NCBI GenBank assembly: GCA_020061995.1
Contig: JAGUXE010000018.1
Location: forward strand, 20,653 to 84,652
Length of the DNA: 64,000 nt
Source: Ignavibacteriales bacterium
GTDB lineage: Bacteria; Bacteroidota; Ignavibacteria; Ignavibacteriales; Ignavibacteriaceae
Direction: 5' to 3'
Shown here: positions 44,030-53,953 of the stretch, in pieces
Numbering within the stretch: position 1 is the first letter of the stretch
Layout of the letters: the number at the start of each line of letters is the position of its first letter
Notes under the pieces: generated by a model
The model's input: the letters and a program-made list of their open reading frames with translations, nothing else
What the model was told of the DNA's origin: nothing
Database searches by the model: none
Translations under genes and position numbers: made by a program

Positions 44030-46747
44030 ATGAACTTCCACATACCCCATCTTACAAAATCAATTTTCTTAATCGTTTTATTTATTGGAGTCTTGTTTAC
44101 AAATACTTTTTCACAAATTGTTATAAATGAAATTATGTACAATCCCCCCGCTTCAATGGGAGATGATGATTTCTACGAGTGGATTGAACTTTATAATAAC
44201 TCAAACAATGCTGTTAATTTATCAGGATGGAAATTACTTGATGATGACAATACACACTCACCGTTTACTATTCCATCAGGAACACTTATTCAGCCGAACG
44301 GGTTTTTGATAATTGCTAAGAATGTTGATTCTGTAGGAAATTTTTACGGATTAGCTAATTTGGTCGGCGATATTTCATGGAACTTCGGTAATTCGACTGA
44401 TCAGGTTAGATTGTTCAATCAAACAGGACTAATTCAAGATTCAGTTCTTTATCTCGATAACACTCCCTGGCCCCCGACTGCAGACGGAAGCGGAAAATCA
44501 CTTGAGTTGATTAATCCTAATTTAGAAAACTCATCTTACTTCGGATGGCGTGCAAGCATTACAAATTTCGGGACTCCGGGTTTACAAAACAGTACTTATC
44601 AAGATATAAATCTTTTACCCCCTCCCGCTAATATAGAGGTTGCTGAAAGAACAACTTCAAGCATAAAAATCAGATGGAGTAGAATCCCCGGTGTACTCAA
44701 CTATAATGTTGAAAGAAGAGATTGGCCCGATACAAATATTATAAACACATCAGTGAACACAACCGATACAACGATGTTATTTTCTAATTTACAGACAGGT
44801 GGTCAAGTATATTTATTCCGGGTAAAAGGATTATTAGATACAATTCAGGGTGTATTCAGCAGGTATACTTATGGTGTAACTAAAGGGGTTGTTGCACATC
44901 TCCCGCAGTATCGAGTAATGGTTTCTCAGAAAAGTATTGACACGATGAATTCAAATGTATCAGCGGATATTATTGTTCCAACCACCCTAATTATCGGTGA
45001 CTCAATTTCAGTTGACGGAAATATTCGTTACCGCGGAGAAACAGCACGCTATTGGCCTAAAAAATCTTTTCGCGTTACACTTCCCTCAAATTATTTAATT
45101 AACGGACATTATAAAGTTAATTTTAATGCCGAATATGTTGATGAATCTTTAATCAGAAGCAAACTTAGTTACGATCTTTTCAATTCTATAAATCTTCCTT
45201 CCAGTCAATGCAGAATGGTTCATTTAAGTATGAATGAAAGTTACTATGGAGTAATGGCTAATACAGAACCTGTTGATGAACCGCTTTTACAAAGATACGG
45301 TTATCACCTTAACGGAAGTTTGTATAAGGGAAATTGTGAACTTAAAGTGGGTCAAGCTCTACTAAATGAAAAAAACATGGGAGATCCGAATGACTATTCT
45401 GATCTTGAAAATCTGATTAGTTTCATCCACAAAAATATGACAATCCAAGCGTGGCGTGATTCAGCTTTAAATCTAATTGATATTGACAAATTCTTTGATT
45501 GGTATTCAATTAACATGCTTGTAAGTAATATGGATTTTCCCGCAAAGAATTATTATCTCTATAATCCGTTACCACAAAAAAAATGGTTATGGCTGCCGTG
45601 GGATTATGATCTTTCGTTCGGAAGGCATTGGTGGTATGATAATTTTTTCTACTACAATCTTAAAACTGATGATGCTCTTGACGGTGGCTCGATTAACAAT
45701 CCAAAGGTTGATGATAAATATAATATGCTCTTGAGCCGTTTATTAATGGTTCCCGAATTTGTTCAGCTCTACAAACAAAAACTTTATAACAATCTTCATA
45801 CGGTATTTGCTCAGAATGTTATGTATAACAACATTGATACAAATTTTCAATCTGTATATGAAGATGCTTTGCTTGATACAAAAAAATCGGTCAGCAATAC
45901 AATTTTTATGAACCAGGATTTGCGCGTGAAAAGTTTTGTGTTGCTTCGACGGGAATATCTAAATTCTGTTTTATCTAGTGTAATGAATACAAACTTAAAT
46001 AGTGCAAAAATTACTAAGTCAGCTCTCGATACTCTTGTTGCGGTTGATGGACTTAACCATCCCGTGGTCAAAGTCGTTAATCATGCATGTGTTGATAGTG
46101 CTGATATTGAGTTAATGCCAAAACCATATTTTGGATATGATGCTAATGTGCTTGCTCATTTTAAAATAAGAAAATACGGAATTAACAACTGCACAAACAT
46201 AAGATTCGGGTTAACATATTTAAGGAGCGATTACTATTTCGGGAAATTCACATCAACTTCTAATTTAAGAGTATATCAAAGAATTGGCGGTAATTGGCTT
46301 CAAATATCAAATTACTATTTTGATGCTCAAAATAAAACCTTCTGCTTAACTCCGGCAATTAATGATTCCGTCTATGTTTTCGCAATCGCTAAATCAACCC
46401 CAATTACCGGCGTGGAAAATGAATATCAGCAAGCAGAAGCTTTTGATTTTTCATTGGAACAGAATTATCCGAATCCGTTTAACCCTATTACAAAAATAAA
46501 ATTTTCGCTACCTAATGTAGTGCGAGATTTATCTCGCGACAGCAAGGCCGATAACTTCTCATCATATACATCACTCAAGGTTTATAATATTCTCGGAAAG
46601 GAAGTTACAACTCTTGTAAATGAAGAACTTTCTCCCGGAACTTACGAACAAGAGTTTGATGGCTCAAAATTACCAAGCGGGGTTTATTTTTATGAATTAA
46701 GAAGTGGGTATTATTCAGATATTAAAAAATTTGTTCTACTTAAATAA
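44030..46747 (+). CDS. T9SS-exported CotH-kinase protein with lamin-tail and Fn3-like domains
   Basis: This 905-residue secreted protein has a signal peptide (to about residue 30, ending TFSQ), a lamin-tail domain (IVINEIMYNPP to about 195), a fibronectin-III-like domain (about 205-285), a CotH kinase domain (about 300-640) and a T9SS sorting domain at the end (YPNPFNPITKI onward). The CotH motif WLPWDYDLSFGRHWW contains the DxD metal site. CotH proteins are atypical protein kinases at the cell surface. The sorting domain carries an extra 16-residue stretch coded by a palindrome (46521-46538). The gene downstream starts 21 bp later. Confidence 0.9.
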   Translation: MNFHIPHLTKSIFLIVLFIGVLFTNTFSQIVINEIMYNPPASMGDDDFYEWIELYNNSNNAVNLSGWKLLDDDNTHSPFTIPSGTLIQPNGFLIIAKNVDSVGNFYGLANLVGDISWNFGNSTDQVRLFNQTGLIQDSVLYLDNTPWPPTADGSGKSLELINPNLENSSYFGWRASITNFGTPGLQNSTYQDINLLPPPANIEVAERTTSSIKIRWSRIPGVLNYNVERRDWPDTNIINTSVNTTDTTMLFSNLQTGGQVYLFRVKGLLDTIQGVFSRYTYGVTKGVVAHLPQYRVMVSQKSIDTMNSNVSADIIVPTTLIIGDSISVDGNIRYRGETARYWPKKSFRVTLPSNYLINGHYKVNFNAEYVDESLIRSKLSYDLFNSINLPSSQCRMVHLSMNESYYGVMANTEPVDEPLLQRYGYHLNGSLYKGNCELKVGQALLNEKNMGDPNDYSDLENLISFIHKNMTIQAWRDSALNLIDIDKFFDWYSINMLVSNMDFPAKNYYLYNPLPQKKWLWLPWDYDLSFGRHWWYDNFFYYNLKTDDALDGGSINNPKVDDKYNMLLSRLLMVPEFVQLYKQKLYNNLHTVFAQNVMYNNIDTNFQSVYEDALLDTKKSVSNTIFMNQDLRVKSFVLLRREYLNSVLSSVMNTNLNSAKITKSALDTLVAVDGLNHPVVKVVNHACVDSADIELMPKPYFGYDANVLAHFKIRKYGINNCTNIRFGLTYLRSDYYFGKFTSTSNLRVYQRIGGNWLQISNYYFDAQNKTFCLTPAINDSVYVFAIAKSTPITGVENEYQQAEAFDFSLEQNYPNPFNPITKIKFSLPNVVRDLSRDSKADNFSSYTSLKVYNILGKEVTTLVNEELSPGTYEQEFDGSKLPSGVYFYELRSGYYSDIKKFVLLK
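46521..46538. repeat. In-frame palindrome in sorting domain, copy 1
   Basis: TGCGAGAT-TT-ATCTCGCG lies inside the CotH gene; the inner 16 bases are a perfect inverted repeat and the outermost pair is T-G. It codes part of VVRDLSRDSKADNFSS, which follows the sorting-domain strand ending FSLPN and precedes LKVYN. The same palindrome and protein insert recur at 48582-48599 and 54169-54186. Confidence 0.88.
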
Positions 46748-46768
46748 TTGAATCTTGAAAGGGGAAAT

Positions 46769-48808
46769 ATGAATTACAAAAGTTTTTTAGCATTGAAGAT
46801 TATAATTAAAACAGCGTTAATATTTTTATTCATCACCAATATTTTAACAGCTGAAGGTATTTTGAGAACAGCCGGAAAAAAAATCGTTGATGCTAACGGT
46901 ACGGAGGTTTATTTAACCGGATTCGGTCTGGGAGGTTGGCTCGTACCTGAAGGATATATGATCGGGACTTCATCTTTCGCAAATCCCGCATGGCTATTCA
47001 GAAAAAAAATTGAGGAACTTATAGGAGCCACGAGTACCGAGCAATTTTTTCAATTGTATAGAAAAAATTATGTCCAACGAAACGATATTCAGAAATTAAA
47101 AGAGTGGGGATTTAATTCCGTCCGACTTCCTATGCATTATAATTTATTCACACCAAAAGATCAACCTGGCGTTTGGATTGAGGAAGGATTTGCAATAATT
47201 GATTCTCTTCTTCAATGGTGCGAAGAAAATCAAATGTATGTAATTCTTGATTTACATGCAGCCCCCGGTGGACAAAGCGATGAAGGAATTAGCGATTATA
47301 ATCCTGCTGAACCATCTCTTTGGGAAAGTGAATTAAATAAACAACGTACAATCGAGTTGTGGCGTCGTATAGCAGAACGCTATGCTAACAAAACATGGAT
47401 TGCAGGTTACGATCTCATTAATGAACCTAAATGGGATTTGGGTGCAAACAATGTTCCTTTACGTGAACTTTATATTGCAATAACTAATGCCATCAGACAA
47501 CACGATACAAGTCATATTCTTTTTATTGAAGGAAATTGGTATGCAACCGATTTCGCCGGGCTTACTCCTCCATGGGATAATAACATGGCTTATAGTTTTC
47601 ATAAATATTGGAGCGGTGTAAATACCAGTTCAATAAACTATCTTCTTAATATTCGAGATACGCATAATGTTCCGCTTTGGATGGGGGAATCGGGTGAAAA
47701 TTCTAATTCATGGTTTACTGATTTTATCGAACTTTTAAAAACACAGAATATCGGATGGGCTTGGTGGCCCCATAAAAAATTTGATTCTGTTTCAGGAGCC
47801 TTCTCTGCCAAAAAAAATCCGGAGTACGAATACCTTCTCAGATATTGGAGCGGACAAGCCGCAAAACCAACAGTTGCTTATGCCGTTGATGCACTTACAA
47901 AAATGGCAAATAATCTTCGTATTGATAATTGCACAATAAACTACGGAGTTATAGATGCTATGACTCGGCAGCCTTTTAATGAAATTACCGTCCCATTTCA
48001 AAATCATACTCTGCCCGGGTTAATTTATGCAGTTCATTATGATTATGGAAAATATAATTTTGCTTATAAAGATGCGGTTCATCAAAATCTTGGTAGCGGA
48101 ACATATAACAATGGCTGGGCTTATCGTAATGACGGTGTGGATATAGAATCTTGCAGCGATTTGCAGGGTATGGGATATAATGTGGGCTGGACTGAAACAG
48201 GTGAATTTTTAAAATATACTGTTAATGTTTCTCAATCCGGTATATATGCTGTACATCTAAGAATCGCATCAAATCAAGCCGGCGGTAAAATTATGCTCAA
48301 ATTAAATAACAATACCCTCGGAGTAGTTGATGTTCCGGTAACCGGAGGTTGGCAAAATTGGGAGACTATTACTCTTGATTCTGTTTTTATTCCTTTTGGT
48401 TCACATGCAATAACTGCTACATTCTTATTCGGGGGATTTAATTTCAATTATCTTGCTTTTGATTTATTGACAACCGATATAAAAGATGAGATAACGGAGA
48501 TTAACAATTATGAATTGTTTCAAAATTGTCCAAATCCGTTTAATCCTTTAACTAAAATAAAATTTACAATACCAACTGTCGTGCGAGATTTATCTCGCAA
48601 CAGCGATGCAGGAAACTCCTCATCACATACATTATTAAAAGTGTTCGATACACTTGGGAAAGAAGTTGCAACTCTTATAAATAAAGAACTTTCTCCCGGA
48701 CTTCATGAAGTAGAATTTGATGGTTCCAAATTTCCAAGCGGTGTTTATTTTTATGAATTAAGATCCGGAAATTTTGTTTCCGTAAAAAAACTTATCTTAG
48801 CTAAATAA
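46769..48808 (+). CDS. T9SS-exported GH5 glycoside hydrolase with CBM6 domain
   Basis: This 679-residue secreted enzyme has a signal peptide, a GH5 catalytic barrel (about 25-360), a carbohydrate-binding module of the CBM6 type (about 420-570) and a T9SS sorting domain. YDLINEPKWD holds the acid/base Glu and LWMGESGEN the nucleophile Glu; SVRLPMHYNLF is also typical of GH5. The module has the VGWTETGEFLKYTVNV and FNFNYLAFD motifs. It should cut a beta-glucan-like polysaccharide outside the cell. ATG 46769 has AAAGGGG 5 nt upstream; a TTG at 46748 is less likely. The sorting domain carries palindrome copy 2. Confidence 0.9.
   Translation: MNYKSFLALKIIIKTALIFLFITNILTAEGILRTAGKKIVDANGTEVYLTGFGLGGWLVPEGYMIGTSSFANPAWLFRKKIEELIGATSTEQFFQLYRKNYVQRNDIQKLKEWGFNSVRLPMHYNLFTPKDQPGVWIEEGFAIIDSLLQWCEENQMYVILDLHAAPGGQSDEGISDYNPAEPSLWESELNKQRTIELWRRIAERYANKTWIAGYDLINEPKWDLGANNVPLRELYIAITNAIRQHDTSHILFIEGNWYATDFAGLTPPWDNNMAYSFHKYWSGVNTSSINYLLNIRDTHNVPLWMGESGENSNSWFTDFIELLKTQNIGWAWWPHKKFDSVSGAFSAKKNPEYEYLLRYWSGQAAKPTVAYAVDALTKMANNLRIDNCTINYGVIDAMTRQPFNEITVPFQNHTLPGLIYAVHYDYGKYNFAYKDAVHQNLGSGTYNNGWAYRNDGVDIESCSDLQGMGYNVGWTETGEFLKYTVNVSQSGIYAVHLRIASNQAGGKIMLKLNNNTLGVVDVPVTGGWQNWETITLDSVFIPFGSHAITATFLFGGFNFNYLAFDLLTTDIKDEITEINNYELFQNCPNPFNPLTKIKFTIPTVVRDLSRNSDAGNSSSHTLLKVFDTLGKEVATLINKELSPGLHEVEFDGSKFPSGVYFYELRSGNFVSVKKLILAK
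48582..48599. repeat. In-frame palindrome in sorting domain, copy 2
   Basis: TGCGAGAT-TT-ATCTCGCA is a perfect 18-nt inverted repeat inside the GH5 gene. It codes within VVRDLSRNSDAGNSSS between FTIPT and LKVFD of the sorting domain. The 30 bases after the palindrome are also similar to the other two copies, so the repeat unit is about 48 nt, sixteen codons. Confidence 0.9.
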
Positions 48809-48832
48809 AAATCGGGATTTAATAAAGAGTAG

Positions 48833-50650
48833 ATGAAAATATTTAGACTTATAAATTTTGTGGTGTTTGTTCTTTTTCTTTCAGTTCCATTATTGGGGCA
48901 AAAAGCAAATAAGAAAATAGCTTCGTTTGGAAATGATATTTTATCACAAGAAGAATTTCGCCATCGTTTTGAATTAACACCAAGGCTTGGTGACAGTTCA
49001 TTTGATATCGACTCATTAAAAAAAGAATTTCTCGCCTCGCTGCTAGCCGAAAAGCTTTGGGCTAAAGAGGCCGAAGAGCTTGGGTTCGATACCCTTGAAG
49101 TTATCAATTATGCACTTAAACCGATTGAAAAACTTTACATAAAAGATGCTCTATACAAAATTGAAATCTCTGATAAAATCAAACTAAAAAATGAAGAAAT
49201 TATTCGTGCCAATGCTCGCAAAAGCATCACTCTAAAAGTTCAAATATTAAATTCGACTGATTCAGTTGAGATATTTTCTCTTCACACATCTTTATTAAGT
49301 GGAGCAAAGTTTGATTCGCTTTTATCTTTAAGGCCCGAATCCGAAAGCCAAAAAGAACCTGTAGAAATTAAATTCGGACAACTTGTTGAGCAATCTATTG
49401 AAGATGAAATTTATTCTTTAAAGCCAGGCATATTTTCTCTGCCGCTCCAAACAGAAAACGGATGGTTTATTTTCTTTCTTATCGATAAAACTAAATCTTC
49501 CACTGAAGACAAAACAAAAGTTGAAGATATTCTTACCGAACGAAAAGCAAGAATTATCGGCACAAAATATTTAAGAAATTTTTTCAAGGGTGTAACTATT
49601 TACACGGATCGAGAATTATTTAGTCTCCTTTTAAAAAATGTGCAATCCGAAATAAAAAGAAAAAGTAAGATTAAAGATATTAAACAAAGTGGTGATGTTT
49701 GTCTGGACGAATCAGACATTACTAAATTTGTTGCATTATTTGGAAAAGAAAAACTGGATCTTCCTTTTGTAAAATTAAATGATAGCCCGGTTCCCTTTCG
49801 TGAGTTTATTTACACTTTGGCGTTCGACGGTTTATGCGTCAAAGATACGTCGGATGAAGCCATATCTTATCGTCTCGACCAGAATGTGAGAAAGTTTATT
49901 CAAACCGAACTTCTGGTTCGAGAAGGTAAAAAGAGGGGGCTTCACAATAACCCTGAGGTGAGAAGTTTGATGGAAATGTGGCGGACTAATTATACCTCTC
50001 AACTTTTGCGTAATCGTTATGTCGATTCAGTTTTTATTTCTGAAGAAGAATATAAATCCGAAATAAATAAGCAGACGGGAAAAAGAGTTTTAATAAACAT
50101 TACCGAACTTCTAACTGATGATTTGAACCTAATTGATTTTGCATTGAAAGAAATTCAAATTGGGAAGGAACTCGCTAAATTTTCAGCAACTCTTACCAAA
50201 CGCGAATCTATTAAAACTAACAACGGATATTCCGGTTTCGTAAATCCCGAATCACTCGGTGAAATCGGTAAAATTGCACTCGGTCTTGAAAAGGGACAAA
50301 TTTACGGTCCATTAAAAACCGGTGAGGGATTTTCTCTTTTCCAATTAGTTGATAAACATGAAGAGTCTGATTCCGAGAAAGTAAAAAATCCAATCAATGA
50401 AAATGATATTAGGAATTCTTACTATCACAAAAAGCTCGAAGAAGTTTTTCTCAAAAAGACATATCAAATTGCCGATAAATACGGCTTCTCGATTGATCAA
50501 AAAATTCTTAAAGAAACTAAAGTTTCATCCATTCCAATGTTTACACATCGAGTTATTGGTTTTGGAGGTAAAATTGCAGCTTATCCATACACAACCCCCT
50601 GGTATAATTGGATTGACCAATATTTGAAACTAAAAAAAGAATTACCATAG
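48833..50650 (+). CDS. PpiC/SurA-type periplasmic peptidyl-prolyl isomerase
   Basis: This 605-residue exported protein has a signal peptide (ending LLGQ) and a SurA-like N-terminal helical region starting IASFGNDILSQEEFRHRFE. A degenerate parvulin-like domain lies near 130-220. A second, better one lies near 415-510, with GKELAKFSATLTKR and LEKGQIYGPLKTGEGFSLFQLVD. It probably acts as a chaperone for outer-membrane or T9SS cargo in the periplasm. It lies 24 bp after the GH5 gene and among T9SS genes, so a role in cargo folding is plausible but inferred. Confidence 0.85.
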   Translation: MKIFRLINFVVFVLFLSVPLLGQKANKKIASFGNDILSQEEFRHRFELTPRLGDSSFDIDSLKKEFLASLLAEKLWAKEAEELGFDTLEVINYALKPIEKLYIKDALYKIEISDKIKLKNEEIIRANARKSITLKVQILNSTDSVEIFSLHTSLLSGAKFDSLLSLRPESESQKEPVEIKFGQLVEQSIEDEIYSLKPGIFSLPLQTENGWFIFFLIDKTKSSTEDKTKVEDILTERKARIIGTKYLRNFFKGVTIYTDRELFSLLLKNVQSEIKRKSKIKDIKQSGDVCLDESDITKFVALFGKEKLDLPFVKLNDSPVPFREFIYTLAFDGLCVKDTSDEAISYRLDQNVRKFIQTELLVREGKKRGLHNNPEVRSLMEMWRTNYTSQLLRNRYVDSVFISEEEYKSEINKQTGKRVLINITELLTDDLNLIDFALKEIQIGKELAKFSATLTKRESIKTNNGYSGFVNPESLGEIGKIALGLEKGQIYGPLKTGEGFSLFQLVDKHEESDSEKVKNPINENDIRNSYYHKKLEEVFLKKTYQIADKYGFSIDQKILKETKVSSIPMFTHRVIGFGGKIAAYPYTTPWYNWIDQYLKLKKELP

Positions 50651-50854
50651 TTTATTGAACTGAAAAACAAAACTCCTTTTCTTAATTCTAAAACTAAAAT
50701 CTATTTTTTCTTCAATCTATAATTTTGTCCCTCCGTTTTATCCTCACACGTTATGTCAAAAAAATTTAGTATCTTGCGCGTTGTACTTTAAATATTTCCG
50801 GGTTTAGAAATTTCATTTTAACGCGAAGGATCTACCTTCAGAAAACATACTTAC
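50651..50854. other. 204-bp gap with promoter for endonuclease gene
   Basis: This gap precedes the endonuclease I gene. A short hairpin (GAAGG-ATCTA-CCTTC) lies about 15 bp before the start codon and could influence translation. No terminator for the isomerase gene was clear, and promoter boxes cannot be assigned with confidence. Confidence 0.35.
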
Positions 50855-53068
50855 ATGCAGCAACGGATTCGAAGTTTTTATAAACTTCTCATTATAGTTT
50901 TTTTATTACAATTATTAAGTAAAGCTCAACCGGGCGATTATTATAATACAATCAATGTTTCAAATCCAACGTTCGTTGATGACCTAAAAACAAGAATAAG
51001 ATCTCCATACACAAAAGTTTCTTACGATAATTTTGATGAAACTAATGTTGCTAATTATGCCTCATACAATAAGGGAGATGGAACACGTGGAGTAGTTTGT
51101 GTTTACTCCGGTTACGAATTCGTTTACAGCGGAACTTTTGCGTGGACTACTATGAGCCGAGAACACACTTGGTGCCATAGCTGGATGCCTACTTACAGCA
51201 GTACTTCCGGAAATGAATATGCCGATCAGCATCACCTTTTCCCGACACATCAAAATAGTGCAAATGGAGTAAGGAGCAATCATCCGCTTGGAGAAGTTGT
51301 TACTGTGACCTCCTCTTTCCTTGAAGGGAAATATGGAAAGGATGCAAACAATAATAATGTTTATGAGCCTCGAGATTCGCACAAAGGAGATGCTGCCAGA
51401 GCTATACTGTATATGGCGCTTAGATATGATGATGTAAATGGAAATAACTGGGATTTTAATTGGCTAAATAATACAAGACTTCCCTATTTAAATGAAGCCC
51501 CGCAAGATTTAAACCTTCTGTTGTCATGGCATCAAAATGATCCGCCGGATACATGGGAAATTGGTAGAAACGATTACATTCAATCAATTCAGCAAAATCG
51601 TAATCCCTTTATTGACCACCCGGAGTATGTTGATTATATTGATTTTAATGAGATGACATACAAATCATCTTCATCAAATACTTCTGTATCATTCGCTTCC
51701 GCAGGGGCAACTAAAAACGAAAATGGAGGGAGCTATTCCATTTCTCTCTCGATTACCAATAGGAGTATTACAAACTCCACTTCCGCTGATGTTGTTTTAA
51801 TAAGCGGTAACGCTTCAGATATTGGTAATTATACTACTCAAACGGTTACATTTCCGGCAAATAGCAGCATTACTCAAACTGTAAATATTTCAATCACAGA
51901 TAACAATATCGAAGAAGATGATAAGGAGTTTGTTTTTGAACTGCAAAATATAAATGGCGGCGAGAATGCCATGATTGGAAATAATCCCACATTTAGGTTA
52001 ACTGTTGTTGATGATGAAAGAAGGTTATTTATTTCCGAAATAAGTGATGCCAATAGATTCACCGCCGAGTTTGTAGAAATCTATAATGGAAAAAACCGGG
52101 AGGTCGATGCATCGGGTTATATACTTAAGCAATTCAACAGTGCTCAAACATTTACAATCCCTTCCGAAACGATAATTCCAGCCCATGGTTTTTTGGTAAT
52201 CGGTCGCGATACACTGAAGTCGGGTTTTGAGAATTATTGGGGAGTAACATTTGATACAACCGTCGTATATATAAATTCAGGTAATAAAATTCCTCTCATT
52301 AATGGAAACGAAAAATTCAGTTTGAAGGGTTTGGACAATATAAATATTGATCCAAAGATAAATAATGATACAACTTTCTTGGGGCATGTTGAAAATCGTA
52401 GAATAATAAGAGTGAATCATGAAAATGATATTAATTCATGGCAATCATTATTGCTATCTTCATCCCCGGCAACTCCGGGAAGATTAGAACCGGCGCAAGT
52501 CCTCCCCGTTGAACTTAATTCTTTTAATGCAAAAGTTTCGGGAAAAAATGTCGAACTAACCTGGTCTACTGCAGCCGAAATAAACAACTACGGTTTTAAT
52601 GTAGAACGAACTTCAGTTCGTTCAAGCAATTGGGAAGTAATTGGTTTTGTAGGAGGAGCCGGTAACTCGAATTCACCAAAGGAATATTCGTTTGTTGATG
52701 ATAATCTTCAAAGAGGTAAATTTTCCTATCGGCTGAAGCAGATTGATAATGACGGTAAATTTTCATACAGCCAAATTATTAATATCGAGATTAGAACTAT
52801 TCCGACAGAATTTGCATTGTATCAGAATTATCCAAATCCTTTTAATCCGACGACAAAGATTAAGTATTCAATCTCCAGCCTTCAGCCGACTCTATTAAAA
52901 GTGTATGATGTTTTAGGTAATGAAGTAGTGCTACTTGTAAGCGAAATAAAAGAACCCGGCGAGTATGAGATTGAATGGAATGCCTCTAATTTGTCGTCGG
53001 GGATATATTTCTATAAACTGCAGGCAGGTGATTTTATATCAACAAAGAAATTTGTTTTGATGAAGTAG
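50855..53068 (+). CDS. T9SS-exported endonuclease I with Calx-beta and lamin-tail domains
   Basis: This 737-residue secreted nuclease has a signal peptide (to about 25), an endonuclease I domain (about 30-260), a Calx-beta-like domain (about 275-385), a lamin-tail domain (about 390-545), a linker typical of T9SS cargo (LPVELNSFNAKVSGKNVELTW) and the sorting domain (YPNPFNPTTKIKYSI onward). SREHTWCHSWMP and DQHHLFPTHQNSANGVRSNHP form the metal-binding active site. It should degrade extracellular DNA for nutrients or during biofilm remodelling. Its sorting domain lacks the palindrome insert and so shows the ancestral form. Confidence 0.9.
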   Translation: MQQRIRSFYKLLIIVFLLQLLSKAQPGDYYNTINVSNPTFVDDLKTRIRSPYTKVSYDNFDETNVANYASYNKGDGTRGVVCVYSGYEFVYSGTFAWTTMSREHTWCHSWMPTYSSTSGNEYADQHHLFPTHQNSANGVRSNHPLGEVVTVTSSFLEGKYGKDANNNNVYEPRDSHKGDAARAILYMALRYDDVNGNNWDFNWLNNTRLPYLNEAPQDLNLLLSWHQNDPPDTWEIGRNDYIQSIQQNRNPFIDHPEYVDYIDFNEMTYKSSSSNTSVSFASAGATKNENGGSYSISLSITNRSITNSTSADVVLISGNASDIGNYTTQTVTFPANSSITQTVNISITDNNIEEDDKEFVFELQNINGGENAMIGNNPTFRLTVVDDERRLFISEISDANRFTAEFVEIYNGKNREVDASGYILKQFNSAQTFTIPSETIIPAHGFLVIGRDTLKSGFENYWGVTFDTTVVYINSGNKIPLINGNEKFSLKGLDNINIDPKINNDTTFLGHVENRRIIRVNHENDINSWQSLLLSSSPATPGRLEPAQVLPVELNSFNAKVSGKNVELTWSTAAEINNYGFNVERTSVRSSNWEVIGFVGGAGNSNSPKEYSFVDDNLQRGKFSYRLKQIDNDGKFSYSQIINIEIRTIPTEFALYQNYPNPFNPTTKIKYSISSLQPTLLKVYDVLGNEVVLLVSEIKEPGEYEIEWNASNLSSGIYFYKLQAGDFISTKKFVLMK

Positions 53069-53092
53069 TTATATACGTATTAGAAATTATAC

Positions 53093-53920
53093 TTAATACT
53101 TTTGTAATATTTCCAAATCGATTTTGTTGACATGATTTATTTCATAACCCATAAAAAGTTCTGCGACTTCTTTAAACTTGGTAGGAACATCGCTTACATA
53201 AAATGAATGTTCCCCTTGATTTGATGAAGAATTTAGTAACCCCAATTTACTAAGTTCTTCTTTGACTGCTACAGCCGTAGCAATCCCCGAATCAATTAAT
53301 GCAACATCAACCCCCATAACTTTTTGTATTACTTCGGAAAGAATCGGGTAATGAGTACAACCCAAAACCAACGTATCAATATTCAATTCATGCAAATCTT
53401 TTAAGTATTCTTCAGCAATTGAATAAGTTGCTTTATGGTTTGTCCATCCCTCTTCAGCAAGAGGAACAAATAGAGGACATGCCGTTTCAAACACTTCAAT
53501 GTTTTTATTCAAAATTTTAATAACATCAGAATAAGCTTTGTTGTTAATAGTTGCACGGGTTCCTATTACTCCGATTCGATTATTTTTAGTAGATTTTATT
53601 GCATCAGTAGCTCCCGGAACAATAACCCCGATTACAGGTATATCAAGCTTTTCTTTTAAGGCTGGCAATGCGACTGATGAGGCTGTATTGCAAGCTACAA
53701 CGATTGCTTTTACATTTTTGTCAATTAGAAATTTTGCATTTTGTAACGAATACTCTATTACTGTTGAATTTGATTTTGACCCATACGGAACACGCGCAGT
53801 ATCACCAAAGTAAACAATGTTTTCATTAGGAAGTTCGCTGATAAGTTGCCTTACAACGGTTAGTCCGCCTATACCGGAATCAAACACCCCGATTGGTCTT
53901 AAATTATTTACATGATTCAA
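53093..53920 (-). CDS. murI: Glutamate racemase
   Basis: This 275-residue enzyme converts L- to D-glutamate for peptidoglycan. FDSGIGGLTV holds Asp14, VVACNTASS the first catalytic Cys77, and LGCTHYP the second, Cys188. Typical length and an intact active site leave little doubt. It is a single gene transcribed from its own promoter and convergent with the endonuclease gene. The CotH gene at 53954 follows upstream on the same strand with a 33-bp gap. Confidence 0.96.
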   Translation of the reverse strand: MNHVNNLRPIGVFDSGIGGLTVVRQLISELPNENIVYFGDTARVPYGSKSNSTVIEYSLQNAKFLIDKNVKAIVVACNTASSVALPALKEKLDIPVIGVIVPGATDAIKSTKNNRIGVIGTRATINNKAYSDVIKILNKNIEVFETACPLFVPLAEEGWTNHKATYSIAEEYLKDLHELNIDTLVLGCTHYPILSEVIQKVMGVDVALIDSGIATAVAVKEELSKLGLLNSSSNQGEHSFYVSDVPTKFKEVAELFMGYEINHVNKIDLEILQKY

Positions 53921-53953
53921 AATTTGTCTCGTTCGTTATCTGATATAATTAAA

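Noticed and set aside
49082..49094. GGGTTCGATACCC resembles the T-arm of a tRNA.
   Set aside because: It lies in the reading frame of the peptidyl-prolyl isomerase (coding G-F-D-T-L), and no acceptor stem, D-arm or anticodon arm is around it.
51062..51382. A 106-codon open frame on the minus strand inside the endonuclease gene.
   Set aside because: It overlaps the conserved nuclease active-site region on the other strand and resembles no protein family.
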